DNA from: JBHJGS01 sp050331575
GTDB lineage: Bacteria; Pseudomonadota; Alphaproteobacteria; Sphingomonadales; Rhodothalassiaceae
DNA: 23,844 nucleotides
Assembly (NCBI GenBank): GCA_050331575.1
Contig: JBHJGS010000072.1
Coordinates: 1 to 23,844, forward strand
Reading direction: 5' to 3'
Below are positions 14,100 through 23,226 of this stretch, piece by piece (the first letter of the stretch is position 1; the number at the start of each line of letters is the position of its first letter). The notes beneath the pieces were generated by a model. It was not told where the DNA came from, searched no databases, and saw only the letters and a program-made list of their open reading frames with translations. A program made the translations under genes and the position numbers.

Positions 14100-16541
14100 A
14101 TGCGACTTGACCGCCTCCTCGGTTTCGCCAGGCTTCGGCGCGGCGGCCGTCTGACCCTTGCCTTGACGATCCTCAGTCTGACACTCGGCTTGGCGGTCAG
14201 CTTTTGTGCGCTGCTCATTGTTTGGAGCGAGGCGCGCACGGACCGGCACTGGCCGGACTCTGATCGACTGTATCGCATCGCCACGCAGATCCAGTCGCCT
14301 GGCCGGGCGGCGACGATCCACACCCGCAGCTTCGGCCCGTTGGGCCCGGCCATGGTGGCGGCCTCCCCGCGCGTGGAGGCGGCGGGCAAGCTGTTGATCG
14401 AATGGAACAATCTGGTGCTTGAGGACAAGGATCTGCGCATCTCCGTGCGCCTTCATGTGGTCGATCCGGAGTTTGTGCGTCTGTTTCCGCTCACCGTCCG
14501 GCAAGGCGATCTGAGCGCCTTTGAGGACGCCCGATCGATCATCCTGACCCAGAGCATGGCGGACCGCCTGTTCGGCGCCGAGGACCCCATTGGGCAGCAG
14601 ATCCTGATTGACGAGCTGCTGCTGACCGTGGCGGCGGTGGTGGCCGATCTGCGGCGCAGCTATCTGGACGCGGAGGTGTTCGTGCCCCTGTCTGCCCCGG
14701 TTGTGCGCGGCCAGGCGGCTGCGCAGACGGATTGGACCGGGCTGTCGGTGCAGACCTATGTCCGCGCCGCCCCGGGCACCTCGGCCGAAGACCTTGCCGG
14801 CATCGCCGCAGAGGTGCTTGCGCGCAATCGCCTGGCCGATGCGTCGGCCAGCGTCGAGCCCGTCATTGACCCGGTGCCGTCCCTTTATCTGCAGACCGGC
14901 GATTATGCCGCGGTGCACGCCAGGAATGGCAATCCCCAGCAGCTTTTGATCATCGGCGCCATCGGCGCGATGGTTCTGATTGTCGCCTGCGTCAATCACA
15001 TCAACCTGGCGACGGCCAGCGGCATGCGCCGGGCCCGCGAAATCGCCCTGCGCAAGGTCTGCGGGGCCAATCGCCAGAACCTCATCGCGCAATTCCTCAC
15101 AGAGGCGGCCCTGGTGGTTCTGGCAGCCACCCTGCTGGCAGCGCTGTTGATCGACCTGGCCTTGCCTTTGGTGCGGGATTTTCTGGGGCTGGGCCCGCAG
15201 CTGGCGGATTTCGCCGATCCTGTGCTGCTGTCGCTCGCTGCCGGCCTGCTGGTGATCGTGATCCTGGCCGCGGGGCTGTATCCGGCCTTCTATCTGTCAC
15301 GCTTCAAGCCGCGCTCGATCTTTTCGCAGGCGCATGATCGGGTCTGGAGCCTCTTGAGCCTGCGTAATCTGCTGGTTCTGGCCCAGTTCGCCGTATCCAT
15401 CGCGCTGATCGCGGCGGCTCTGATCGTGCAAGGCCAGGCGGATTATATGACCTCCAAGGATCTCGGCTTCGATAAGGACGATGTCCTGGTGCTGTACGGC
15501 TCGCGCCGCGGCCCGGCTGAAACCATCAGCATCAACCGACGCATGAAGACGCTGCTGGACGGGCAGACCGGCGTGGACGGGGTGGCCGGCGTCTCCGCGC
15601 TGCCCTCTTGGGATTTCCGCAGCCAGGCGCGGCTGCGCAAAACCGGGGCGGCGCAGGACCAGATGCATCTGCTCGGCAGTCTCTCTGTCGACCTGACCTT
15701 CTTCGACCTGTTCCGGATCAAGCCTCTGGCCGGGCGGCTATTCTCCGACGCCTATGCCGCGGACCGCACGCAATGGGATCTGGAGGCGCGCGCGTCCAGC
15801 CCGCTTCCGGTCGTCCTGAACGAGGCCGCCGCGCGCATCATGGGCTCGGACTCGCCGGCCCAGCTGGTCGGCCAGCTCGTCGATATCGAGCTGGCGGCAG
15901 GCCAGCAGCGACCCGGCGAAGTGGTCGGGGTGGTTCCGGACTTTCACATCAAGCCGCTGCATCATGCCATCCAGCCGATGCTGTTCTACCCCGACCCCTC
16001 GGTGTTCAATGTGATCATGGTGCGGCTTGAGCCGGGCGCGGTGGACCAGGGCATGGCCGCGGTGCAGACTGTCTGGGATCGCCTGTTCCCCGACCAGGAA
16101 CGGGCCAGCGAGTTTCTGGAGGAGGCCCTGCGCCAGGTCTATGACCGCGAACAGCGGCAAGTGCTAGTCATCGGTGTGCTGGCTGGCCTGGCCTGCATCA
16201 TTGCCACCCTGGGGCTTTACGGCCTGGCCGCCTTCGCCATTGAGCGGCGGCGCACCGAGATCGCCATTCGCCGGGTGCTCGGCGCCCGCGGCGGCGCCAT
16301 TGTCACGCTGGTGTCCTGGCAGTTCTCCAAGCCAGTGCTGATCGCCAATCTGATCGCCTGGCCGATCGCCTTCTTTGTCATGCGCGACTGGCTGTCGGGC
16401 TTCGCCTATCGCATCGACCTGACCCCGCTGCCGTTTCTGGCCGCCGGGGCCGCGGCCCTGGTGCTGGCCTGGGCGACGGTGTCGGCCCACGCCCTGGCCG
16501 CTGCGCGCACCCGCCCGGCCAGCGTGCTGCGAAACGACTGA
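14100..16541 (+). CDS. FtsX/MacB-type ABC permease, two-module form
   Basis: The 813-residue inner membrane protein is two FtsX modules in one chain. There is an N-terminal helix (about 17-40), a large periplasmic MacB_PCD-like domain (about 45-275) and helices near 280-302, 333-358 and 376-400. A second-module helix (about 423-446), a second periplasmic domain (about 450-680) and three closing helices (from about 687) follow. The FtsX signature occurs twice: REIALRKVCGA after helix 2 and RTEIAIRRVLGA near residue 720. Such permeases use ATP for mechanotransmission, pushing substrates such as peptides or lipids out through adaptor and channel rather than across the inner membrane. The ATG at 14100 is preceded by AGGAGAGCTGCA. 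This is the only intact permease of a tandem series; degenerate relatives follow at 16587-19359. Confidence 0.93.
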   Translation: MRLDRLLGFARLRRGGRLTLALTILSLTLGLAVSFCALLIVWSEARTDRHWPDSDRLYRIATQIQSPGRAATIHTRSFGPLGPAMVAASPRVEAAGKLLIEWNNLVLEDKDLRISVRLHVVDPEFVRLFPLTVRQGDLSAFEDARSIILTQSMADRLFGAEDPIGQQILIDELLLTVAAVVADLRRSYLDAEVFVPLSAPVVRGQAAAQTDWTGLSVQTYVRAAPGTSAEDLAGIAAEVLARNRLADASASVEPVIDPVPSLYLQTGDYAAVHARNGNPQQLLIIGAIGAMVLIVACVNHINLATASGMRRAREIALRKVCGANRQNLIAQFLTEAALVVLAATLLAALLIDLALPLVRDFLGLGPQLADFADPVLLSLAAGLLVIVILAAGLYPAFYLSRFKPRSIFSQAHDRVWSLLSLRNLLVLAQFAVSIALIAAALIVQGQADYMTSKDLGFDKDDVLVLYGSRRGPAETISINRRMKTLLDGQTGVDGVAGVSALPSWDFRSQARLRKTGAAQDQMHLLGSLSVDLTFFDLFRIKPLAGRLFSDAYAADRTQWDLEARASSPLPVVLNEAAARIMGSDSPAQLVGQLVDIELAAGQQRPGEVVGVVPDFHIKPLHHAIQPMLFYPDPSVFNVIMVRLEPGAVDQGMAAVQTVWDRLFPDQERASEFLEEALRQVYDREQRQVLVIGVLAGLACIIATLGLYGLAAFAIERRRTEIAIRRVLGARGGAIVTLVSWQFSKPVLIANLIAWPIAFFVMRDWLSGFAYRIDLTPLPFLAAGAAALVLAWATVSAHALAAARTRPASVLRND

Positions 16542-16586
16542 CCAGACACAGATCAATGAAAATCGACTGGGGGAAGGAGGCCCAGA

Positions 16587-16760
16587 ATGGTGGGACTGAT
16601 CGGCAACTACGCCACCACCATGCTGCGCAGCATGGCGCGGCACAAGCTGCAGACCGGCTTGACGATCGCGGGGCTGGCAGTGGGCCTGGCCGCAGCCATT
16701 GCCGGCCACGCCTGGCGCATCGCCCGCAGCCATCCCGCTGTGGCTCTGCGCAGCAATTGA
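16587..16760 (+). pseudogene. Permease remnant: N- and C-terminal ends fused by a large in-frame deletion
   Basis: This 57-codon frame has a good ribosome site (GGAAGGAGG, six bases before the ATG). It starts as FtsX-type permeases do: a short amphipathic leader, MLRSMARHKLQTG, then the helix start LTIAGLAVGLAA. It then passes directly into the typical C-terminus, GHAWRIARSHPAVALRSN, and stops. The C-terminal part matches the end of the decayed permease at 19220-19270 (HAWRIARTHPAQALRTE). A normal relative has about 800 residues, so roughly 750 codons are gone without loss of frame. It could still make a one-helix peptide. It sits between the intact permease and the decayed one, 26 bp before the next ATG region. 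Confidence 0.75.
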
Positions 16761-16772
16761 GGAGAGACAGCC

Positions 16773-19270
16773 ATGCGATCCCACACCCTGGTCGTCGCCT
16801 GGCGCGGCCTGTTTCGCGCGCGGCTATGCGATCATCAATGTCGCCGGCCTTGGTATCGGGCTGACCGCCTGCCCGCTGATCGCTTTGTTCGTGCAGGACC
16901 AGCTGCGGCATGACCAACACCGGCCGGCGCGCGATCGCATGGGCCTGCTGATGTCCGAAATTCTCGGGCAGGGCGGCGAGCGCATCCGCTTGTTGCATTC
17001 CAACGGTCTGGCCAAGCCCAATCTGGACCTGGCCTTTCCCGACGCGCTTGAGGCCACCACCCGGCTGGTGCCCTATCAGATGGTGCTGGAGCGTCCAGGC
17101 GCGCCGGCGCTTCGGCAAACTCCCGTGTTCGTCGACCCGGGCTTTGTCGAGATTTTCCCACTGCCCATGGTACGCGGCGATCTGGCCGCCATCACAAAGC
17201 CGGATCGCGCGGTGATCAGCGCGTCCATGGCCGCGCGTCTGTTCGGCACGGCGGACCCGATCGGCCAGACCCTCACCTATTGCTGCCTGGGTGGCGAGCG
17301 GTTCACGTATCGGGTTGACGGGGTGTTCCAGGACCTACCGGCCTAGACCCACTTACAGTTCGACGTGGTGTTGCCGGTCAATGAAAACCGCCTAGCCGCA
17401 AATCGCTTCTTGTTGGAAAATCCCGGCTCTTTCAATCTGGCGACCTATGTGAAGCTGCGCACGCCGGATGACCTGGCGCGCGTCAATGCCGGCTTGGATG
17501 CATTTGTCCAGGGACTGCCCGGGATTTCAGGCCCGGACTTCAAGGCGCGGCTGCGTTATCGGCTGGCGCCGATCACAAAGATCCATTTGGGACTGCCGGA
17601 CTGGCAGGCCGCCCTCAAGATCTTCCAGACCCCAGGCGACCGCCAAGAGGTGGTGTTGTTCGCCGGCATCGCCGCGGCGATCCTCGCCATGGCGGTTGTG
17701 AATTTTCTCAATGCGACAGCGGCCCGCGTGGCCGGCCGACGGCGCGAGATCGCCTTGCGCTGTGTCTTGGGCGCCCGGACGCGGCATATTCTCGGCCAAT
17801 TGCTGTTGGAGGCCGGCCTGGTGGTTGCAGCAGCGCTGCTGATCGCCGTGATTCTCATCGAAACCGCCACGCCTGCGCTTGAAGGCTTTTTTAGACCGCA
17901 GCGTGGGGTCCGCCGGGCTGGGGCTCGGCCTGATCGCCTTGGCCATCGCCATGTCCGGCGCCTGCCTGTTTGGCGGGGCGGCGCTGCCCGCTTTGCAGGC
18001 TGCCCGGCGCCTGCCGGGCCCGGCGTTGCGCAGCGGCGAAACCGGTGGTGTTGGCGGCGGTATTGCCGGCGGAATTGCCGGCGGGGCCCGGGTCCGGACG
18101 GCTTTGGTGGTCGCGCAGTTTGCGGTCGCCGTGACCTTGAGCGCGATCACCCTGATTACCTTCGCGCAGGTGCGCTATGCTCACCGGTTCGACCATGGCG
18201 TGGCCACAGACCATCTATTGGTGCTCAACAGCATGAACAGCGACGGCGTTGTCCAGCAGCAGAACAGTCTAAAGGCCGCGCTGGCCAACATCCCCGGCAT
18301 TGTGTCGGTGGCTCGATCCAGCCAGGTGCCGTTTGATGATGTTTACAATGGGTTCGCCTTTCAGCTTGACGGCGCGGAGGGCGGTGAACCGGTGAACTTG
18401 AATTGGATGCAGGCCGACCCCGCTTTCTATGAAAGCTACGACATCGTCCCGATCGCCGGCCGACTGCCCCGGGCAGACCTGGACGCGGACCGCCGCATCC
18501 TCCCCGGCACCGATCCGTCTGATCCCCAAAAAGGCGTGGCCGTGCTCAGCCGGGAGGCGGTCCGCCGGCTGGGGCTCCCCTCACCCGAAGCGGCGGTCGG
18601 GCGCCATTTGGTCAGCGGCGTCACTGGCAATCAGGACACGATTTTCACGGTGGTCGGCGTCGTCGATGATCTGCATCTGAAATCGATCAAAGATGTGCCC
18701 CGGCCTTGGATCTTCTTTGCCTCCGGCGCGCCGGCTCAATCCTTCAGCCTCAAGCTGGCGCCAGGGGTCGAGGGTCCGGTCTTGGCAGCGGTCCAAGCCC
18801 TGTGGGCAGAGCGGGTGCCGGACGTGCCGTTGGACTATGCATTTCTGGCCGAACGCCGCCAGGCGCAATATAGCGAAGAGACCGCACGGCTCCATCTGTT
18901 CGCGGCGTTCTGCGGCCTGGCGATTCTGATCGCCTGCCTTGGGCTTTACGGTCTGACCAGTCTGGCGGTGGCGCGCCGTACCCGGGGAATCGCCGTGCGC
19001 AAGGTGATGGGCGGGCGCACCGCCGGCATTGCGCTGATGCTTGTCTGGCAGTTCAGCCGGCCTGTGCTGGCGGCCATGGTGCTGGCGATCCCCGCTGCCT
19101 CGACCATCGCCGGCGGCTGGCTGGACGGCTTTACTGTTCGGATCGACCTGACACCCTGGCCGTTCCTGGCTGCCGGCATCGCCGGCCTCATGATCGCGGC
19201 GCTGACGGTCATAAGCCATGCCTGGCGCATCGCCCGCACCCACCCCGCCCAGGCGCTGAGAACGGAGTAG
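16773..19270 (+). pseudogene. Second full-length FtsX/MacB permease, inactivated by three lesions
   Basis: The gene spans about 830 codons and resembles the intact permease throughout (for example VAGLGIGLTACPLIALFV, GVFQDLPA, FLNATAARVAGRRREIALRCVLGA, and at the end LGLYGLTSLAVARRTRGIAVRKVMG and WRIARTHPAQALRTE). Three lesions break it. First, a frameshift lies near 16820: the ATG at 16773 reads AWRGLFRAR, then the true frame GYAIINVAG continues in another phase, consistent with a loss of two G. Second, there is an in-frame TAG at 17344-17346, where homologues read a polar residue between LPA and THLQFD. Third, a frameshift lies in a run of six T (17887-17892); with five T the frame reads EGFLDRSVGSAG correctly. 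The pieces therefore lie in three successive open segments. It may once have been the second permease of the sigma-54 operon. Confidence 0.85.
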
Positions 19271-19275
19271 TCGAC

Positions 19276-19359
19276 ATGGCCCGAACCCATTGCCTGCTCG
19301 CCCTGCGCAGCCTGGCCAAACAGCCCGAGGCGATCATCGCGTGGGGCGCTCTGTCATGA
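19276..19359 (+). pseudogene. Truncated start of a further permease gene
   Basis: The 27-codon frame begins six bases after the decayed permease and reads LLALRSLAKQP, a typical start of FtsX/MacB permeases (leader ALRxLxK before the first helix). It then turns into unrelated sequence and stops at a TGA overlapping the ATG of the PhzF remnant. Nothing else of the gene remains here. The match is short, so the call rests on the motif plus its position in a tandem permease series. Confidence 0.45.
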
Positions 19360-19673
19360 CGACCAAGACCTTCGAAATTGCCGCGTTCGCTGACGGAGAT
19401 CGAGGCGGCAATCCAGCTGGCGTTGTGCTCACACATGCGCGAAATGCTTTCGCGTCCGGGGGAGTCCGTGAAGATCCCGCCACGGGGGCCGCGGCGGCGG
19501 CGCTTGGAGGTCTCTTGCGGGATCTCGGATGGAGGCTTGAACAACCCCTCGTCGTCCGACAGGGAGACGATATGGGGGCTCCATCCAAACTGATTGTGGA
19601 ACCCACAAAGGGCAAGGGCGCACCCGTCAACGTCACCGGCCGGGCGAGGTTTATGCGTGCATCTGAACTGTGA
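19356..19673 (+). pseudogene. PhzF-family gene with its middle deleted
   Basis: The frame of 105 codons starts as PhzF-type isomerases/epimerases do (FEIAAFADGDRGGNPAGVV, residues 6-24). At about residue 28-30 it jumps to the C-terminal half: GGVREDPATGAAAAALGGLL (35-54), then QGDDMGAPSKLIVE and the last strand VNVTGRARF. Intact members have about 260-300 residues, so some 150-180 residues are missing, including the segment holding the catalytic Glu and the PFxGHPT motif. The product should be inactive. As with the mini permease upstream, the deletion kept the frame. Confidence 0.75.
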
Positions 19674-19895
19674 ATAAAGGCCGGTCATGGCAGGCTCCTA
19701 TTGGTCAGACGAGCGGGCGTCAGACCGAGCAGCAAGTCGAGGAGCCGATGTTGGCTGGGGCAAATATGCCCGTCGCGTTGACCAGCGGGGCGGGCTGCTC
19801 AGCAAAGCGGCGCTGGGGTTTCGCAATGGCTTGCGCGCGGTGTTGCTGCTGCTAAAGAGGCGCCCAAAGCAATCAAGGGGGGTAGGGGCAGCAGC
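19674..19895. other. Gap of 222 bp before the DUF2079-like gene; no supported gene
   Basis: Open frames are present from 19670 and 19687, but they disagree with each other, run into the next gene out of frame and match nothing I recognise. The A/G-rich stretch AGGGGGGTAGGGG around 19877 probably contains the ribosome site of the next gene. The stretch may hold more debris of the decayed region on its left. Confidence 0.35.
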
Positions 19896-21470
19896 ATGGG
19901 ACAGGCAGGTTGGCGGGCGGCCTGGTGGTTGCCGGCGGCGCTGGCGACGTATCTCGTCTTTCGGATTGTTTATCTATATTATTATAATTTCTATTTTGTC
20001 CGTGGTGATGAATTTGATCTGAATATCTTTACGTGGTTGCTTTGGCGCGATGCTGATTTCGGCTATCTCGTCACGCCGTCGGTGAGTTTCTTCAAAATTC
20101 ACATCGCGCCGTTCCTCTATGCCTTGAACCGTATCAGCTTCCTTGTGCCGGTCGATCCGGAGCGGTGGTTTTCCGGGACCATGGCGGCGATCCACGCAGC
20201 CTTTGTCCCGACATTTTTTGCACTGTGGCTGCGACTGCCGCTGACGCCGCGGCTGCTCTGGGCGCTGCCCGGCGCGCTGGCTGCCGGCGTCTTCGCATTG
20301 AATGGGGTGGTTTTGGACGCCCTGTGGGTCGGCCATTATGAATTCGCCATCGCCTTGGCCATCGTCTTACTGATCTTGGCGTTGGCGGCGCAAAAGAGCT
20401 GGGCTGTGGCGGCGGCCTTGATATTTCTTCTATCCCTGCGGGAAGATGCCGGCTTTCACGCTTTTGGCTTCTTGTTTCTGCTGATACTTGGGCGACGCGT
20501 AATTTATGGCACGTCATGGCGTGCGCTGCGCCTGGACCTGATCGCCGCCGGCCTATGCTTAGGCTATTCCTTGTTCTGCTTTTTGTGGCTGATGCCGCAT
20601 CTGGATGCTTATGGCGTGTTCAAGATCGTCTTCGTCGGCGACCCTGCCTGGGCGCATCTAAGCTGGCAGCGGCTGGGCGCTGTGCTGAACCGGCACGCGC
20701 AGGAAAATCAGCATTTGTGGATCCCCGCCGCGGTCTTGAGCCTGGCGGCCATTGTGTGCCGCCGGCCACTTTATCTGGTCGGTGTTCTGGCGCCCCTGCC
20801 CTGGACCCTTCTGCACATGGCGGCAGCCGACGATCATGCCGCGTTCATCGACCATTACAAGGCGTTCCCATGGATTGTCACCCTGGCCTGGCCGCTCCTG
20901 ATGGACATTTGCTATCCGCAAGACCGGCCGCCGCCGCCGATTACCGCGGCGGTGACGGCGCTGGTGCTGGTGGGAACCCTGGTCAACGCGACCAGCTATA
21001 TCTCCCCCTTTAACACGGACAATCGCTGGCGGATCGCCGGATTGCACCCCTGCGCGGCTGACCGCAGCGCCTATAATCGGTTCCGCACCGTGCTGCAGCA
21101 GGAACGCGAAGCCCTTGGCCGGGTGCAGGTGTCCTCTGGTCTTTATCGCTACGGCTTGGGCCTTTTCCAAAAGCACGAACACCGCCTGTGGTATGAACCA
21201 GACGTGCTGCGAAACCTGATTCAATCCTCGCCGGATACGGTGCTCTATTATGCCCATGGCCGAGCCGCCGGCCTGTTCAAGGACGGCGCGCGGTTCAGCG
21301 GTCTGCGTCGGCACTACGCGGTGACGGGAACACCGCTTCTTCTCAGCACCCGGCGAGACCTCGGCAACCACCCCGCGCTGGGCGAGTATCTTCGGCCGGT
21401 GAAAGCGTGGATTGACCGGGGCGATTGCGCCCCCTCCTGGTCGATTAAGCTGCGCGCAACTGGCCAATAA
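19896..21470 (+). CDS. DUF2079-like multi-pass membrane protein (GT-C type fold)
   Basis: The 524-residue protein has about ten hydrophobic helices in the first 370 residues and a soluble C-terminal part (about 375-524). An acidic loop follows the first helix (FVRGDEFDLNIFTWLLWRD, about 34-52), then SFFKIHIAPFLYALNRISFL, HYEFAIALAIVLLILALA and LLSLREDAGFHAF. These three stretches resemble the H-x3-P, GFHPE-like and (K/R)ED-G motifs of DUF2079 proteins, which are related to lipid-linked-sugar (GT-C) glycosyltransferases. Activity and sugar are unknown. It starts at an ATG after a G-rich ribosome site and overlaps the convergent chemoreceptor gene by 26 bp at its 3' end. The family match is moderate; the topology is certain. 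Confidence 0.75.
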   Translation: MGQAGWRAAWWLPAALATYLVFRIVYLYYYNFYFVRGDEFDLNIFTWLLWRDADFGYLVTPSVSFFKIHIAPFLYALNRISFLVPVDPERWFSGTMAAIHAAFVPTFFALWLRLPLTPRLLWALPGALAAGVFALNGVVLDALWVGHYEFAIALAIVLLILALAAQKSWAVAAALIFLLSLREDAGFHAFGFLFLLILGRRVIYGTSWRALRLDLIAAGLCLGYSLFCFLWLMPHLDAYGVFKIVFVGDPAWAHLSWQRLGAVLNRHAQENQHLWIPAAVLSLAAIVCRRPLYLVGVLAPLPWTLLHMAAADDHAAFIDHYKAFPWIVTLAWPLLMDICYPQDRPPPPITAAVTALVLVGTLVNATSYISPFNTDNRWRIAGLHPCAADRSAYNRFRTVLQQEREALGRVQVSSGLYRYGLGLFQKHEHRLWYEPDVLRNLIQSSPDTVLYYAHGRAAGLFKDGARFSGLRRHYAVTGTPLLLSTRRDLGNHPALGEYLRPVKAWIDRGDCAPSWSIKLRATGQ

Positions 21471-23226
21471 AGCCTTCAACTTTGGCTCTTAACGCTGATG
21501 ACTGGCGGCCCAATTCCTCTGCCGCGCGGAGAAGGCTGGACGACGCCGTATTAGTGTCCTCGGCTGCTGCACTGAGCCCCGTTATATTGCCGGTCACCTC
21601 TTGCGTTTTCTCTGATGCTACATGCGCGCTGCGGGAAATTTCTTGTGTCGACGCGCTTTGTTCTTTAACAGAAGCTGCTACATTGGAAGATTTTTCGTTA
21701 ATCACTCCAATAACCTTTGAAATTCTCTGGATGGATCCGGCCGCAGACTCCGTTACCTTCCGCATGTCTTCAATCTGTTGTGCAATTTCTTCGGTGGCTT
21801 TGGATGCTTGATGCGCAAGGGACTTGACTTCGTTGGCGACCACAGCAAATCCCTTGCCCGCTTCTCCGGCACGGGCCGCCTCGATGGTGGCATTGAGCGC
21901 CAACAGATTGGTTTGTTCTGCGACCCCTCTGATCAGATCGACGATGGCGCCGACCCGAGCGCTGGCATCGGTCAGCTGCGCGACCGTTTCGCTGCTCTGC
22001 CGTGCCGTCTGCGCCGCCTCGTCTGCGACCTGAGCGCTGTCGCTGATTTGCTGGCTAATTTCCTGGATAGAAATAGACAATTGTTCCGCAGCGCTGGCGA
22101 CGGTTTGCACACTGGTCAGGGTTTGATGGGAGGCATCGCCGACAGCACTGGTCTGCCCCTTGGTTTGAGACACACCAGCAGAGAGGCTTTGCGCCGTCGC
22201 ATGCAATTCTTCCGCTGCGCTGGCCAGCCCCGCCACAATCTCAAGCACCGATGTCTCCAACTCATCGGCCATCGCTTGCGCGGTCCGGCGGCGCTCTTCT
22301 TCAAAGGCTGCCCGCTGAGCCTGTTCCGCACGTCGCTCTCTTTCTTTTTGTTCTGCTTCTTCCTCGATTTTGCGTTTTTCCTCTTCGGCAATCGCGACGC
22401 GCTGCCGCTCCTGCTCTTCTCGCAGTTGTTCAGCCTCAATCGACCTGTCGCGCAGGATCTGCACCGCCCGTGCCATTTCTCCCACCTCGTCGCGGGTATC
22501 CGCATCGTCCACGGCGACGTTCAAATCCCCATCCGCCACACGAGACACCAGACCGGTGAGGCCAACGATGCGGCGCCCGATTATGATGGAGAGCAGCATC
22601 CCGACGGATATGGCCAGCCCGAGCCCCACCAGCGTGCCAACCACCAAAGCGCGCCGGCTGATCTGGATTGCCGCATCCATCGCGGCCGCTCGCTGGTCCA
22701 GAAACGCCAGCTCAATAGCCTTGACTTCGTCCACCAGGGCGCGGATCTGCAGCATCAAGGTTTTGCCGGCGCCTCCCGCTTCCATCGCAAGCGCGGCTTC
22801 GACGGTCTCCGATGCCGAGCGCAAACGGATTTCTTTATCCGCAACATCCTCACGCCACGCTGTGACTTGCCGGTCGATCCGGTCCAATCGCGCTACCTGC
22901 TCAGGGTTGCGACCGTCCAGCAAGGCGCGGGCCCGACGGGCGCTGTCGACATAGCGACGATATCCATCCCTATAGGGGCCCAGAAGATCGCGGTCCCCCA
23001 CGGCCAAATAACCACGCAAGCCGGCTTCCTGCTCGACCATTGCGTAAAGAATTGTATCCAATTCACTTAAGACTGTGTGCGTGAATTCCGTTTCGGCACT
23101 GCTTCTATCGATTGTGTTGAGATTTAGAAGCGTGGTGATTCCTGCAATTGCCTGGCCCACGATCACCAAGGCAAAGCCAAATTGCAACTTATTTGCGATT
23201 TTGATATTTTTTGCCAATTTGAGCAC
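21445..23226 (-). CDS. Methyl-accepting chemotaxis protein with CHASE3 sensor domain
   Basis: The 593-residue protein has a first membrane helix at about 14-35. A periplasmic CHASE3-like four-helix domain follows (about 37-188, with VEQEAGLRGYLAVGD at 64-78), then a second helix (192-216), HAMP (217-265) and a long charged coiled coil (about 262-318). The signalling hairpin has its tip at 436-468 (GVAEQTNLLALNATIEAARAGEAGKGFAVVANE). It has no C-terminal CheR/CheB-binding pentapeptide; it ends in FIGQLRAA. No cytosolic ligand domain is present. I chose the GTG at 23224-23226 because GGAGG lies about six bases upstream; a GTG six codons earlier lacks spacing for a ribosome site. No che genes are in the window, so it feeds a distant array. 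Gln and Glu pairs suitable for methylation are visible in both flanking helices. Confidence 0.92.
   Translation of the reverse strand: MLKLAKNIKIANKLQFGFALVIVGQAIAGITTLLNLNTIDRSSAETEFTHTVLSELDTILYAMVEQEAGLRGYLAVGDRDLLGPYRDGYRRYVDSARRARALLDGRNPEQVARLDRIDRQVTAWREDVADKEIRLRSASETVEAALAMEAGGAGKTLMLQIRALVDEVKAIELAFLDQRAAAMDAAIQISRRALVVGTLVGLGLAISVGMLLSIIIGRRIVGLTGLVSRVADGDLNVAVDDADTRDEVGEMARAVQILRDRSIEAEQLREEQERQRVAIAEEEKRKIEEEAEQKERERRAEQAQRAAFEEERRRTAQAMADELETSVLEIVAGLASAAEELHATAQSLSAGVSQTKGQTSAVGDASHQTLTSVQTVASAAEQLSISIQEISQQISDSAQVADEAAQTARQSSETVAQLTDASARVGAIVDLIRGVAEQTNLLALNATIEAARAGEAGKGFAVVANEVKSLAHQASKATEEIAQQIEDMRKVTESAAGSIQRISKVIGVINEKSSNVAASVKEQSASTQEISRSAHVASEKTQEVTGNITGLSAAAEDTNTASSSLLRAAEELGRQSSALRAKVEGFIGQLRAA

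Noticed and set aside
13563..15092. 509-codon open frame antisense to the ATPase and permease genes
   Set aside because: It spans two clear genes and their intergenic gap, and is explained by GC-rich codon bias.
17887..17892. Programmed frameshifting or transcript slippage at T6 in the second permease
   Set aside because: The same gene also has an upstream frameshift and an in-frame TAG, so slippage here would not restore a full product. Decay is simpler.
19687..20022. 111-codon frame reading into the DUF2079-like gene
   Set aside because: It overlaps that gene out of frame, loses coding bias after about 60 codons and matches nothing recognised.
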